Below are positions 51,276 through 60,563 of a stretch of DNA of 64,000 nucleotides, piece after piece. A program made the translations under genes and the position numbers. The DNA lies in assembly GCA_964612295.1 (NCBI GenBank), contig CAZTDY010000003.1:62001-126000 (forward strand), in the 5' to 3' direction. A model generated the notes under the pieces. It ran no database searches and had not been told where the DNA came from. It was given only the letters and a program-made list of their open reading frames with translations. Within the stretch, counting starts at the first letter, position 1. Each line of letters begins with the position of its first letter. Source of the stretch: CAYQJL01 sp964612295 (GTDB lineage Bacteria; Eisenbacteria; RBG-16-71-46; CAIMUX01; WJJG01).

Positions 51276-52595
51276 TCACTCGAAGAAGTAACGGTGGTGA
51301 ATCTTGAATCCGTCCGCAACGGCGCTGCGCTCCAGCTCCTCGCGGAATTCGGGATGGGCCACCTGAATCAGCTTCTCGGCCCGCTTGCCGAATGGCAATC
51401 CGGCCAGGTTCACGGCCCCGTATTCGGTGACCACCCAGTGCACGTCCCCCTGCCCGGTGACGACACCCGCGCCCTCGGGCAGGCGCGGCACGATCTTCGA
51501 CACCCGCTCATCACCGATCTGGGCCGAGGACGGGAGCGCGATCACCGGCTTGCCGCCCGGGCTCAGCGCCGCGCCGCGGATGAAGTCGAGCTGACCGCCG
51601 ATCCCGCTGTAGTAGAACCCGCCGCGAATCGAATCGGAGCAGACCTGGCCCTTGAGATCGATCTGAAGAGCGCTGTTGATCGCCACCACCTTCGGGTTCT
51701 GTGCAATGTTGAACACGTGATTGGTGTATTCGCACGGCATGAGTTGGATCCCGGGGTGCAGATGCGCCCACTTGTACAACTCCTGGCTTCCCATGATGAA
51801 GCTCGAGACCGAGCGCCCCTGATCGATTCTCTTGTGGCTGTTGTCGACCACGCCGGCATCCATCAGCTTCATGACCCCGTCGGAGATCATCTCCGAGTGC
51901 ACGCCCAGGTGTCTACGATCCTTGACGAATTCCAGCACCGCATCCGGGATTGCCCCGATGCCCATTTGCAGGGTCGACCCATCTTCGATCAGGTCGGCCA
52001 CGAACCTCGCGACCCGGTTGCTGACCAGGGTCTCGGGCTGGGTCGGCAGGGACAGAAGGGGACGATCGATTTCGACGAACGCATCGATCTCATCCGCCGT
52101 GAGCAGGGTGTCCCCGAAGACGAACGGCATGTTGGGATTGACGAGGGCGAGCACCCGTTTGGCCGTTTTGGCGGCCCGTAGCTGGCAATCGACGAAGGCC
52201 CCCAGGCTGAAGTACCCCCGCCGAGGCGGCGAGACGGTGAGCAAGGCGACGTCCAGTTCGCTGGACTCGAGGAGATCGGGCACGTTGCTCAGGTGGATCG
52301 GGATCGCGTAGGCGCGGCCCTCGTTCTGGGCGATGCGCACGTTGGGACCGGTGAAGAGCGCGTAGTGTGTGAACGACTCCTCCAAATCCGGCCCAACGTA
52401 GGGGGCCGTCTCCTCGGTGTTCCCCAAGGTGAGGATGTGATAGACCTCGACATCGCGCAGCTCAGGCGCACGAGCGGTCATCGCCTGAACCAACTCGACG
52501 GGGATCGCGCCGCCCGACCCCACGAAGACCTTGTCACCCGAGCGGATCGAGCTGACCGCCTGCTCCGCGGTCATCCGCTTCGATTCGGGAACCAT
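51276..52595 (-). CDS. Acetyl-CoA hydrolase/CoA-transferase family protein
   Basis: 439 residues from the ATG at 52595, after AGGAGGG; earlier in-frame codons extend into the spacer. It has the Cat1/ACH-type two-domain fold: KVFVGSGGAIPVELVQAM near the N-terminus, the catalytic Glu in LGVHSEMISDGVMKLMDAG, and FYYSGIGGQLDFIRGAALSPGGKPVIAL. Relatives move CoA between acetyl-, butyryl-, 4-hydroxybutyryl- or succinyl-CoA; 4-hydroxybutyrate CoA-transferase is a good match by length and the VHSEM motif. The exact acyl group is uncertain. Confidence 0.9.
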   Translation of the reverse strand: MVPESKRMTAEQAVSSIRSGDKVFVGSGGAIPVELVQAMTARAPELRDVEVYHILTLGNTEETAPYVGPDLEESFTHYALFTGPNVRIAQNEGRAYAIPIHLSNVPDLLESSELDVALLTVSPPRRGYFSLGAFVDCQLRAAKTAKRVLALVNPNMPFVFGDTLLTADEIDAFVEIDRPLLSLPTQPETLVSNRVARFVADLIEDGSTLQMGIGAIPDAVLEFVKDRRHLGVHSEMISDGVMKLMDAGVVDNSHKRIDQGRSVSSFIMGSQELYKWAHLHPGIQLMPCEYTNHVFNIAQNPKVVAINSALQIDLKGQVCSDSIRGGFYYSGIGGQLDFIRGAALSPGGKPVIALPSSAQIGDERVSKIVPRLPEGAGVVTGQGDVHWVVTEYGAVNLAGLPFGKRAEKLIQVAHPEFREELERSAVADGFKIHHRYFFE

Positions 52596-52756
52596 CTGCC
52601 CTCCTGTTTGCCAACCTGTACCCGGCAGCGAAGTTGCGCCCTTCGCGGCATACGGCGATGCGCGCCGGGATGACGAGAGTGTATCTTCCACCTACACTGG
52701 GAACAACGGCGAAGCCGCGAGTTTGAGGCTTTGGGGTGGGACGCCCAATCCCGTAG

Positions 52757-52776
52757 GATCCGCTGCGGAGCGGATC
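52757..52776 (+). other. Hairpin in the leader of the receptor-like gene
   Basis: GATCCGCT pairs perfectly with AGCGGATC around GCGG. A second small stem (AGTGTA/TACACT, 52678-52698) lies upstream. Both fall in the 242-bp spacer before the receptor-like gene and may act as leader structure or a weak terminator. Confidence 0.35.
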
Positions 52777-52837
52777 GTCTTCCGGCTCCTCTGCCGCGAA
52801 GGCTGCCGCAAGTCCTAGTTAAACCAGAGGGGTGATG

Positions 52838-55744
52838 ATGGATCGTACAATGCTATCGGGCAAGGGAAGTTGCTCCGCAATCATCGCGCTTGTCGGCCTC
52901 CTGTTGACGACCGCTTCCCTGGCCTGGGCCGGTGGAGGACATCTGGAACTCCGTACGTCCCAGGGAGGCACGCTCCATCTGACCCATGCCGAGGGATGGT
53001 CTTTCACCTCGCAGGTGACCGGCCCGGCCTCGACGCTGTGGGATCTTCCCGATGGGCCCTACCTCCTCAGCTTCCGCGGTGACAACTCAGCGGGCGAGGC
53101 TCTGGGCGAATGTCGGGTCGTTGATCAGATGACCACCGTATTGGAGATCACACCCGGTGATCCAATCCAGGTGGCCGATCGCTACGCCGGAGCGCACGGG
53201 GCCGCGGAACAGTTCGATCCGGCCATCTGGCGGGCCCTGCCCGGAGAGAGAGAAGACCTGATCGACATTCTGGACACGCGGGTGCGGATCCGCCCGGGTG
53301 CGACCGTGGACGGACTGGACATCCTTCTGCCCACGGAGCGAAGGGAGATCGTCCCCGGCGAGCGTCAGTCGACCGGCAGCGTGCTTCTCTCCCAGAGTTC
53401 CGCGGGTCTGATTCCCGGCGCTCCAAGCCGGCGATACAACTCATCGCACCGTTCTGAAGAGCGTCTGCCTCTGGCTCCCTCGAACGAGAATGCCCAAACC
53501 GCACGCTACTCGGCTCGCCCACTTCGGTTCACCCTTGGAGCCTCGCCAAGCTCGCGCCAGGGTATGCTGGTGGACGCCCAGCTGGGCATGAGCCGGTGGC
53601 CGTTCTTCAACCTTCCGGGGCGCGGTCTGATCTCCGTGCGTTACTCGGGACTGAAGGATGCAAGCCCGCGGCCTGAAGGCGAACAGCCCCTTCCCCACAA
53701 CGAGGCCACGGTCTTGGACCTGGTCGGGTCCCTCGAACTGGGCAGTCCGGCCCGCCTGTCGACCTGGGGTGGCACGCGTGGCGATCACACCGGGCCTGCG
53801 ACCTCGAACTCGAGGTTCGGCCTGTCCTTGGAGGTCGCCTCGCGGGGCTGGCAGCGCGAACACTTCCTCCAGGAGTACCGGTACAACACCGACCATGCGC
53901 CCTATGAACAGACCGCGCTTTTCCAGAGCCGGCTCGGGTTGTCGATGCGCACGGGCAAGGCCAGCCGCGCCCACGCCTGGGCCGGATACAACCGGTACGT
54001 GACCTGGTTGGGTGACGGGACGCACAAGGAGGAGATCGCTGACTACCTGCGACCGGGGGGAGAACCCAACGGCGGTGCGGACGACACCAGCCTCTACTGG
54101 GTGGGATACGACCCGACCAGCTTGACCGGGGCCCATGCCTTCGACTACTACCTGCGGAAGTTCACCTCGACCTATGACTACGGAATCGACCTGCGCCAGG
54201 CGCGTGGGCCGCAGGGGCAATGGGGCCTGACCGCGTCGGCCCATCAGTACACCTACCGGCGCTACGAGCACTACGCGCCCCTGACCGACCACATGATCGG
54301 CTCAGAGGATGAACCCGGGCGCATCCTGCGCATCGGGTACACCAAGACGGGCGGCACCCGAGGCGACTACCCTCATGGACCAGGCACGGCCCTCGGGTCG
54401 CGGGTCACGCTGTGGGACCAGCGACAGCTCTCGCCCCGGTGGAAGATCTCTTCGAGCCTGGGCTTGCACACCTTCAGTTGCGACGACTCCGCCTTAGTCT
54501 CCTTCGAATCGCCGCGCGGCGATGACGGCGCCCTGGATGCAGAAGATCTTCGCGCAGCGGATGCTTCGATCGATATCGAGGCCCGGCTCGCCCTTCGCGG
54601 GTCGGTCACGGATGAAACGCAGGCCTGGATCGTTGCCGAACGAGCGATGCACCGCCCGCCGCTCGAAGCGCTCTTCTCCCCGCGCGCCTACCTCTCGGTG
54701 ATCGAACCGGAGGGCGTGATGGGCAATCCCGACCTTGGCCCCGAGAAGGAAACCAGCGTCGAGGTCGGACTGGGCCGCCGCTGGCCGATCATGGGCCGGA
54801 TCTGGAGGCTGCAGGCCGCGCTCTATGCAACGCTCATCGATGATGCGATTCGTCTGGGAGCAGCTCATCTGGGCGATCCGGATGAGTTCGAGAGCACCGT
54901 CCCCGTGTACGTGGGCGACGGCCAGCTCGAGCAGTTGGGGTTCCATCTGGCCGCTTCTGCCGGCGAGCCGGAGGATGGGCTTTGGCTACGCGTCGCCTAC
55001 GACTTCTCTCAAACGCAAAGCGACTACTTCGAACCACCCTTGCTCAATCACCGGTGGCTCTACCCCGATCGCCCGCAGGGCGAGTACGCGAGCGAGGGGT
55101 ACGCGGGGCCAAGCGGGGGCATTCTTGATCTGATCCAGGCCGCCGATGAAGGATATACCGATCGCGGCCTCGCCTCGGGCGACATGCGCCCCTCGAATCT
55201 CGATCGCCCGCACCGGCTCAGCCTGGCGCTCGTCTCGACGAGCGAACCGGTGCCCAAGAACGCCTCGTGGCTTCACCAGCTGACCGGAGGCTGGACGAAG
55301 GGCGTGGTGGTCCGGTTCGAGAGCGGCCGTCCCTACACGCAGGTGTATGGCTATCCGGCCGGTCTGGTGCCTTCGGCGGAAGCGTTCTCCCGCGGCCCCG
55401 GCCATCCCGCCTGGGAGAAGGTGTATGAAGATGCGCTGCGAAACGACGAGCGGATGCCCGCCCGCCTGACGCTGGATTTCGCCCTGTCCCGCCGGCTGCC
55501 GCTGGGTGAGCGGGGCTTGCGGATTTCTGTCGAAGCCCTCAATATCCCCGGACTCAAGAACACGGTTGCAGTCTATCGGACAACCGGCGAACCGGACGAT
55601 GACGGATGCAGCAGTTCCGAAAGCTGCAGCGCCCAGCTCCCGTCCGAGGTGGACGCGGCGATCTACCAGGATCGGATCCTGGATCCGCGCAACTATGACC
55701 GCCCCTTTGTCCTGCGCGTGGGGGTCAGTGTCGATCTCCTCTAG
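52838..55744 (+). CDS. TonB-receptor-like outer-membrane barrel without an evident plug
   Basis: 968 residues from the ATG at 52838, the best-spaced of three tandem starts (52832 GTG, 52835, 52838) behind AGAGGGG. A signal peptide (IIALVGLLLTTASLAWA) is followed by a roughly 200-residue domain with no plug motifs, then alternating beta sequence to the end. GVMGNPDLGPEKETSVEVGLGRRW is the barrel motif NPDLxPE of TonB-dependent receptors, and the last residue region (LRVGVSVDLL) looks like a final strand. No TonB box or plug domain is seen. It may be a degenerate or specialised receptor or a channel. Ligand unknown. Confidence 0.75.
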   Translation: MDRTMLSGKGSCSAIIALVGLLLTTASLAWAGGGHLELRTSQGGTLHLTHAEGWSFTSQVTGPASTLWDLPDGPYLLSFRGDNSAGEALGECRVVDQMTTVLEITPGDPIQVADRYAGAHGAAEQFDPAIWRALPGEREDLIDILDTRVRIRPGATVDGLDILLPTERREIVPGERQSTGSVLLSQSSAGLIPGAPSRRYNSSHRSEERLPLAPSNENAQTARYSARPLRFTLGASPSSRQGMLVDAQLGMSRWPFFNLPGRGLISVRYSGLKDASPRPEGEQPLPHNEATVLDLVGSLELGSPARLSTWGGTRGDHTGPATSNSRFGLSLEVASRGWQREHFLQEYRYNTDHAPYEQTALFQSRLGLSMRTGKASRAHAWAGYNRYVTWLGDGTHKEEIADYLRPGGEPNGGADDTSLYWVGYDPTSLTGAHAFDYYLRKFTSTYDYGIDLRQARGPQGQWGLTASAHQYTYRRYEHYAPLTDHMIGSEDEPGRILRIGYTKTGGTRGDYPHGPGTALGSRVTLWDQRQLSPRWKISSSLGLHTFSCDDSALVSFESPRGDDGALDAEDLRAADASIDIEARLALRGSVTDETQAWIVAERAMHRPPLEALFSPRAYLSVIEPEGVMGNPDLGPEKETSVEVGLGRRWPIMGRIWRLQAALYATLIDDAIRLGAAHLGDPDEFESTVPVYVGDGQLEQLGFHLAASAGEPEDGLWLRVAYDFSQTQSDYFEPPLLNHRWLYPDRPQGEYASEGYAGPSGGILDLIQAADEGYTDRGLASGDMRPSNLDRPHRLSLALVSTSEPVPKNASWLHQLTGGWTKGVVVRFESGRPYTQVYGYPAGLVPSAEAFSRGPGHPAWEKVYEDALRNDERMPARLTLDFALSRRLPLGERGLRISVEALNIPGLKNTVAVYRTTGEPDDDGCSSSESCSAQLPSEVDAAIYQDRILDPRNYDRPFVLRVGVSVDLL

Positions 55745-55765
55745 CGGATCGATCCGGGAAGAGAG

Positions 55766-58435
55766 ATGGGGATGAACAGTTCGGGCGCCGGGCCGGATCT
55801 CGCCGGACGCATTGAAGCGCTTCTGCCGCTGGTCGAGAAGCCGGCGCGCTATCTCGGCACCGAAATCGGGGCTCTGCAGCGGCCGTGGACCGGCGCGCCC
55901 GCCCGTGGCGGTCCGAACGATCCTCTCACCTGGCTGCTCATCATGCCCGATGTGTACGAAATCGGGATGAGCCACCAGGGCCTGCGGATTCTCTATGACA
56001 TTCTCAATCGCCGCACCGATGCTCTGGCGGAGCGAGCCTTCGCGCCCTGGATCGATATGGAAGCCCAGATGCGCGCGGTCGGCATTCCCCTCTTCTCGCT
56101 CGAGGGTCGTCACGCGGCCGGGGACTTCGATGTCATCGGCTTCTCCCTCCAGTACGAGCTCCTCGCCACGAACATCCTGAACATGATCGATCTTGCCGGT
56201 ATCGGGCTCCTCGCCAAAGGCCGCGGGGAAGACGACCCGCTGATCGCGGCGGGCGGCCCCTGCGCGGGGAATCCGGAGCCGGTGGCGGACTTCTTCGACT
56301 TCATTCTGATTGGGGACGGAGAAGAACTCGTCGGACGGATCACCGAGACGCTGCTCAGCCTGCGCGGCGCGTCGCGGGAGATTCGCCTGCTCGCGCTCGC
56401 TCAGCTTCCCGGGGTGTATGTTCCACGCTTCTACGAGCCGGTCTACGAGGGCGGCCACCAGGTGGCCACGCGACGATTGCGCGATGACGTCCCCGCCGTT
56501 GTTCGGCGGACCTATCTGGAGAGCCTGCTCACCGCTCCCTACCCCGCCGAACCGGTCGTGCCGTTGATCGAAGCGGTGCAGGACCGGCTGACCCTCGAGA
56601 TCCAACGCGGCTGCACCCATGGCTGCCGCTTCTGCCAGGCCGGCATGTTCTATCGCCCTCTGCGCGAGCGCAGCCCGGAGACCCTGACGAGCCTGGCCTG
56701 CACCGGGCTCCCGGCCAGCGGGTGGGATGAGATCAGCCTCTCCTCGCTTTCGAGTGCCGACTACTCGCAGATTCGTCCTCTCGCGCAGACCTTTGCCAGT
56801 GCGCTGGCCGAGGAGAGGATCGGCCTCAGCTTCAGTTCCCTCAGAGTCGACACCTTCAGCGTCGAACTGGCCGAGATCGTGGCGCGGGTTCGCAAGACCG
56901 GCTTCACGTTCGCGCCGGAGGCCGGCTCCCAGAGGCTGCGAAACGTGATCAACAAGGATGTGAAGGAGGAGGACCTCCTGGCGGCGGTGGAGGCCGCCTA
57001 CGCGAAGGGGTGGCAGCGCGTCAAACTCTACTTCATGATCGGTCTCCCGACCGAGACAGAGGAAGACGTGGCCGGCATCGTCAACCTGGTTGGAAAAGTG
57101 CGGTCGATCGGTCGGCAGTACGGCGGATCCCGCAAGGTCACCGCCAGCGTGGGTGCGTTCGTGCCCAAAGCCCACACGCCGTTTCAATGGGAGGCGTTCG
57201 ACAGCCGCGAGAGCTTGGGGCGGAAACAGGCTCTCCTGAGGGATCGAATCCGAAGCCGCTGGTCACAGGCGCGATTCCATGAGGCCGATGTCTCCCACAT
57301 CGAGGCTCTGCTCTCCCGCGGAGACCGGCGCCTCGCCCCTCTCCTGGTCAAGGTATGGGAGAAGGGCGCTCGATTCGACGGCTGGGGCGACCACTTCAGG
57401 ATCGAGCGGTGGGAGGAGTCGATTCGGGAGACCGGAATCGATCCGGCCAACTACCTCGCGGCAATCCCGCCCGAGCGGGGCCTGCCGTGGGATCACATCG
57501 ATCTGGGTGTCGAACGCGCGTTTCTGGAACGGGAGCGGGATCGCGCCCGGGACATGCAGATCACCTCCGACTGTCGCGAGGGGCAATGTCACGCCTGCGG
57601 GATGGAGTGCCGCCCGCAAGCCGGGCACGCGCCGGTGCCCGAGGAGTCCGGCTGGGAGAAGCTGCGCGAACAACTCGAGGCTTCGACTCCCAAACAAACC
57701 GCGGGTGCGTCCGCGCCCCGGTCCGCAGACGCACCCACAGAGCAGCCCGCCGCCCTTGTCGCCCGAGTGACCTATGCCAAGACTGATCGGTTGCGGTTCA
57801 TCGCTCATCTCGAAACCGGCAAGCTCCTGCAAAGGCTCTTGCGGATGACCGGATGGCCGTTGCTCTACTCGGCCGGGCACAACCCGCATCCCAAAGTCTC
57901 CTTCGGGCCACCGTTGCCCTTGGGCGTGGAAGGCGAGCAGGAACTCATCGACCTGCAACTCGCCGAGCACCCGACGCCGGATTGGATCGAAACGACCAAC
58001 GCCCGCGCACCCGCCGGGCTTCGTATCCTCTCGGCCCAGGTTCTGACCGAAAAGCTGCCCAGTCTCGCGGCCGCGGCCGTGGAGGCCGACTACCGGGTGT
58101 CGGTGCCGGATGATCTGCGCGATCAGGCCTTGCGCGAACAACGTCTGGAAGAATTCGATCGAGCCGCGAGCGTGGTGGTCCTCAAGCCCTCGAAAGGACG
58201 CCAGAAGACGGTCGATCTGAAGCGTTGCATCCCCCAGATCCGGTGGGACGCCGATCAGCTCCGCTTGCGCCTTCGCCTGCAGGAGCCGTCGGGGCACGTG
58301 CTCGGCGTCCTGCACGTCCTGCGGGAACTGTTCAAGTGGTCGGACCAGGATCTGGGCCGCTGCCGGGTGACGCGGGAGGCGATTCTGGATGCAGAGAGGT
58401 GTCCTTTGGCGGGACCCGCCACCAATCGCGACTGA
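55766..58435 (+). CDS. Radical SAM protein (TIGR03960-like) fused to a DUF2344 (TIGR03936-like) domain
   Basis: 889 residues from the ATG at 55766 (a second in-frame ATG is at 55772). The N-terminal part (about 55-215) has the fold of a B12-binding-like domain (MPDVYEIGMSHQGLRIL ... VIGFSLQYEL). The radical SAM core has CTHGCRFC (CxxxCxxC) for the [4Fe-4S] cluster, about residue 285. A Cys-rich insert (CREGQCHACGMEC) follows near 605. The last 230 residues or so match DUF2344, with TYAKTDRLRFIAHLETGKL and HNPHPKVSFGPPLPLGVEG. In many bacteria these two domains occur as a fusion or neighbours, possibly for tRNA or cofactor modification; function unproven. Its 3' end overlaps the convergent CPBP gene by about 104 bp. 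Confidence 0.92.
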   Translation: MGMNSSGAGPDLAGRIEALLPLVEKPARYLGTEIGALQRPWTGAPARGGPNDPLTWLLIMPDVYEIGMSHQGLRILYDILNRRTDALAERAFAPWIDMEAQMRAVGIPLFSLEGRHAAGDFDVIGFSLQYELLATNILNMIDLAGIGLLAKGRGEDDPLIAAGGPCAGNPEPVADFFDFILIGDGEELVGRITETLLSLRGASREIRLLALAQLPGVYVPRFYEPVYEGGHQVATRRLRDDVPAVVRRTYLESLLTAPYPAEPVVPLIEAVQDRLTLEIQRGCTHGCRFCQAGMFYRPLRERSPETLTSLACTGLPASGWDEISLSSLSSADYSQIRPLAQTFASALAEERIGLSFSSLRVDTFSVELAEIVARVRKTGFTFAPEAGSQRLRNVINKDVKEEDLLAAVEAAYAKGWQRVKLYFMIGLPTETEEDVAGIVNLVGKVRSIGRQYGGSRKVTASVGAFVPKAHTPFQWEAFDSRESLGRKQALLRDRIRSRWSQARFHEADVSHIEALLSRGDRRLAPLLVKVWEKGARFDGWGDHFRIERWEESIRETGIDPANYLAAIPPERGLPWDHIDLGVERAFLERERDRARDMQITSDCREGQCHACGMECRPQAGHAPVPEESGWEKLREQLEASTPKQTAGASAPRSADAPTEQPAALVARVTYAKTDRLRFIAHLETGKLLQRLLRMTGWPLLYSAGHNPHPKVSFGPPLPLGVEGEQELIDLQLAEHPTPDWIETTNARAPAGLRILSAQVLTEKLPSLAAAAVEADYRVSVPDDLRDQALREQRLEEFDRAASVVVLKPSKGRQKTVDLKRCIPQIRWDADQLRLRLRLQEPSGHVLGVLHVLRELFKWSDQDLGRCRVTREAILDAERCPLAGPATNRD

Positions 58436-59342
58436 GGGATCGCCCCCCCCGCCTGAACAGCACCACGGGGATTGCGACGGCCACCACCAGCGCGGTCGCC
58501 ACACTCGCCTCCACGCCGTAGGCCCCCCCGCTCCAGAGCGTGGACGTCTCGAGCTCAAACGCGATCAACCCCGGCAAAGGAAAGCCGCTCAGCGGCAGCC
58601 CGGACAGTGCCAGGAACAGGTTCCAGCCCGCATGCACGCCGATGGCCGTCCACAGGCTGTGTCGCGCTCGAATCAGTCCAAGGAGAACCCCGATCAGAAA
58701 CGTGTTGAGGAGGGCCAATCCTCCACCCGAGGGATTGAGAAAGTGGGCCAGTGAAAAGAGCACGGCGCTGCCGAAGAGGGCGACGCCCCCCCCGCGCCAA
58801 TGGCCCAACTGCCTGAAGAGGTACCCGCGAAAGACGATCTCCTCGAGCCCGCTCTGAAAACTGAAGCCCACCGCGTACGCCAGGACGAGCAGAGCAGCCC
58901 GCACCCAGCCCTGGTCCAACAGGTTTCCCCACCGAAGAGCGTCGATCGATCCCCCGCCGGTCAGCAGCAGTCCCAGGATCGCCAGGAGAGTGAGCCCTGC
59001 GAGCCCTCCATTCAGCATCGCCCTCAGTGGTCGCCTGGTCCGAGGGAGCCAGAGCACCGACCAGGGCACCCGGTCGTATCGGACATGAAAGAGAGCCACG
59101 ATTGTCAGAGCGAGGGGCAGAAAGGAGAACGCGGCGAGCATGAGCGGCCAGAGGGGCTCTTCGCCTCCCTCCCCCGGCAGCCAAACCGTGATCCCGGCGC
59201 GCTTGAAGAGCGCGAGAACCAGCAGGCTGTGAAGGAAATTGGCGACGACCGTGGTCACCACGAACAGCGCCATCCGCGTGAGCGGATGGCCGCGTCCGGG
59301 CGGTCCCCAGGTCCAGTTGCTGTCCTCGGATGACTCGGTCAT
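58332..59342 (-). CDS. CPBP-family intramembrane protease (CAAX-like)
   Basis: 336 residues from the ATG at 59342. Seven or eight membrane helices. The glutamate protease motifs are present: EEIVFRGYLFRQL (EExxxR), FSLAHFLNP (His) and GVHAGWNLFLA (HxxxN). CPBP proteins cleave membrane substrates or leader peptides, for instance in bacteriocin systems, or act as membrane scaffolds. It starts 36 bp after the stop of top6A in the same direction, so it may belong to that operon; a functional link is unclear. Its Pro-rich tail overlaps the radical SAM gene on the other strand. Confidence 0.88.
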   Translation of the reverse strand: MTESSEDSNWTWGPPGRGHPLTRMALFVVTTVVANFLHSLLVLALFKRAGITVWLPGEGGEEPLWPLMLAAFSFLPLALTIVALFHVRYDRVPWSVLWLPRTRRPLRAMLNGGLAGLTLLAILGLLLTGGGSIDALRWGNLLDQGWVRAALLVLAYAVGFSFQSGLEEIVFRGYLFRQLGHWRGGGVALFGSAVLFSLAHFLNPSGGGLALLNTFLIGVLLGLIRARHSLWTAIGVHAGWNLFLALSGLPLSGFPLPGLIAFELETSTLWSGGAYGVEASVATALVVAVAIPVVLFRRGGRSLSRDWWRVPPKDTSLHPESPPASPGSGPDPGPTT

Positions 59343-59378
59343 GGCAGCCCCTGGCCCACCCGCCCGCAAATGCGCGGG

Positions 59379-60530
59379 CTACGGCAAGAACGCTCGCACG
59401 TTGGCGAGTTTGGCCGGTAGATACTCGTCGATCACGTAATTGAGGCCCCATTTGGCCAGCGCCTGCTGCTCGGCCCTCACGCCCATCTTGAGCAGCATCT
59501 CGACCGCCTTCTTCCAGGGCTTGTGCTGCTGGAAGAAAGGATCGTTCTTCAGGGCATCCTTGGCGCGCTTGACATCCACATCCTTCAGGGGGTGGGTGGG
59601 CAGTTTGTAGTCTTTGATGTCCTGCGGCGTGACGCCCAGGAAGTGCGCCTTCGGAACGCAGAAGAACTGATTGATGTGGGCCGCGTTGCCGCTGCCGACC
59701 TTGAGCGTGCGATAGATGTTCGAGATCCCGTAGGGATCACAATCGACGAACGCGTACACCGGAATCTTCGCGGACTCGGACAGACGACGGATGAAGCGGC
59801 GCGTCGAACGCGTCGGAACACCGCTCATGCTGACCAGAATGCAGTTCGCGGTCTTCCAGAACTTGTGGCTCTGGAGGCGCTGGAACATACCCCCGGTTTC
59901 GATCGCGATGATGAACTTCGCCTTCGTTTCGAAGGAGAGGTGCTCCACGCTGCTCGGAATCGAATAGGCCCCCGATCCGAAGCGCGTGCAGTCGATGCGC
60001 TCGACCTCCCCCGATTCCATGTCGGGATCGTAGACGACCAACTCGCCCGCCACCGCTCCCCCGTGCTCATCCGGCACGAACCGCAGCTGTTCGCGACTGA
60101 CCGAATCGACCGAGAAGAGAGCTTCGATGTCATCCATGACCGCGTCGGACTCGGTCTGCTCCTTGAACATCGCATCTCCCCAGTTCTTCGACTGGTAGTA
60201 CGCATCTCGCTTGGTGGCGAAGTCGTTCGTCTCGATGAGTTCCTTCGACAGACTCATCAGGCGGAGCGACTGGGCGAAGGTCTTGACCGTGTTGACCGTC
60301 AGGGTCCGCACCTTCTTCTGCCGTCCGATCTCGAAGTAGCCATTCTTCAGCGAGTAGGAGACGTTCGACAGGGACCGCACGGGAAGCTTCAGCTCGGGCT
60401 TGTCACGCTTGAGAATGCGCTGGTTGATGTTCAACGCCGTGTTCGTGATCAACTTGACCGTGCGCTGGTTGTCTTTCTCATTCTGCTTGCGAATCTCTAC
60501 GATGCGCTTGCTGGTCACCTTGCGAGCCAT
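59379..60530 (-). CDS. top6A: DNA topoisomerase VI subunit A (Spo11-like)
   Basis: 383 residues. The winged-helix CAP domain holds the catalytic tyrosine in KRDAYYQSKNW (Y111 or Y112), which forms the 5'-phosphotyrosyl link. The Toprim domain has the metal site: E211 in IAIETGGMF, and D263 and D265 in FVDCDPYGIS. It pairs with subunit B to cut both DNA strands with a 2-nt overhang and pass a duplex, relaxing or decatenating DNA. Topo VI is chiefly archaeal and plant and is rare in bacteria. The start lies 33 bp after the top6B stop. All catalytic residues are present. Confidence 0.95.
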   Translation of the reverse strand: MARKVTSKRIVEIRKQNEKDNQRTVKLITNTALNINQRILKRDKPELKLPVRSLSNVSYSLKNGYFEIGRQKKVRTLTVNTVKTFAQSLRLMSLSKELIETNDFATKRDAYYQSKNWGDAMFKEQTESDAVMDDIEALFSVDSVSREQLRFVPDEHGGAVAGELVVYDPDMESGEVERIDCTRFGSGAYSIPSSVEHLSFETKAKFIIAIETGGMFQRLQSHKFWKTANCILVSMSGVPTRSTRRFIRRLSESAKIPVYAFVDCDPYGISNIYRTLKVGSGNAAHINQFFCVPKAHFLGVTPQDIKDYKLPTHPLKDVDVKRAKDALKNDPFFQQHKPWKKAVEMLLKMGVRAEQQALAKWGLNYVIDEYLPAKLANVRAFLP

Positions 60531-60563
60531 AGACCCTCCTCGCGGTTGGCTCCGATGCGCGGC

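Noticed and set aside
54986..57187. Long open frame antisense to the receptor-like and radical SAM genes.
   Set aside because: It spans two unrelated genes and a spacer and has no recognisable domain.
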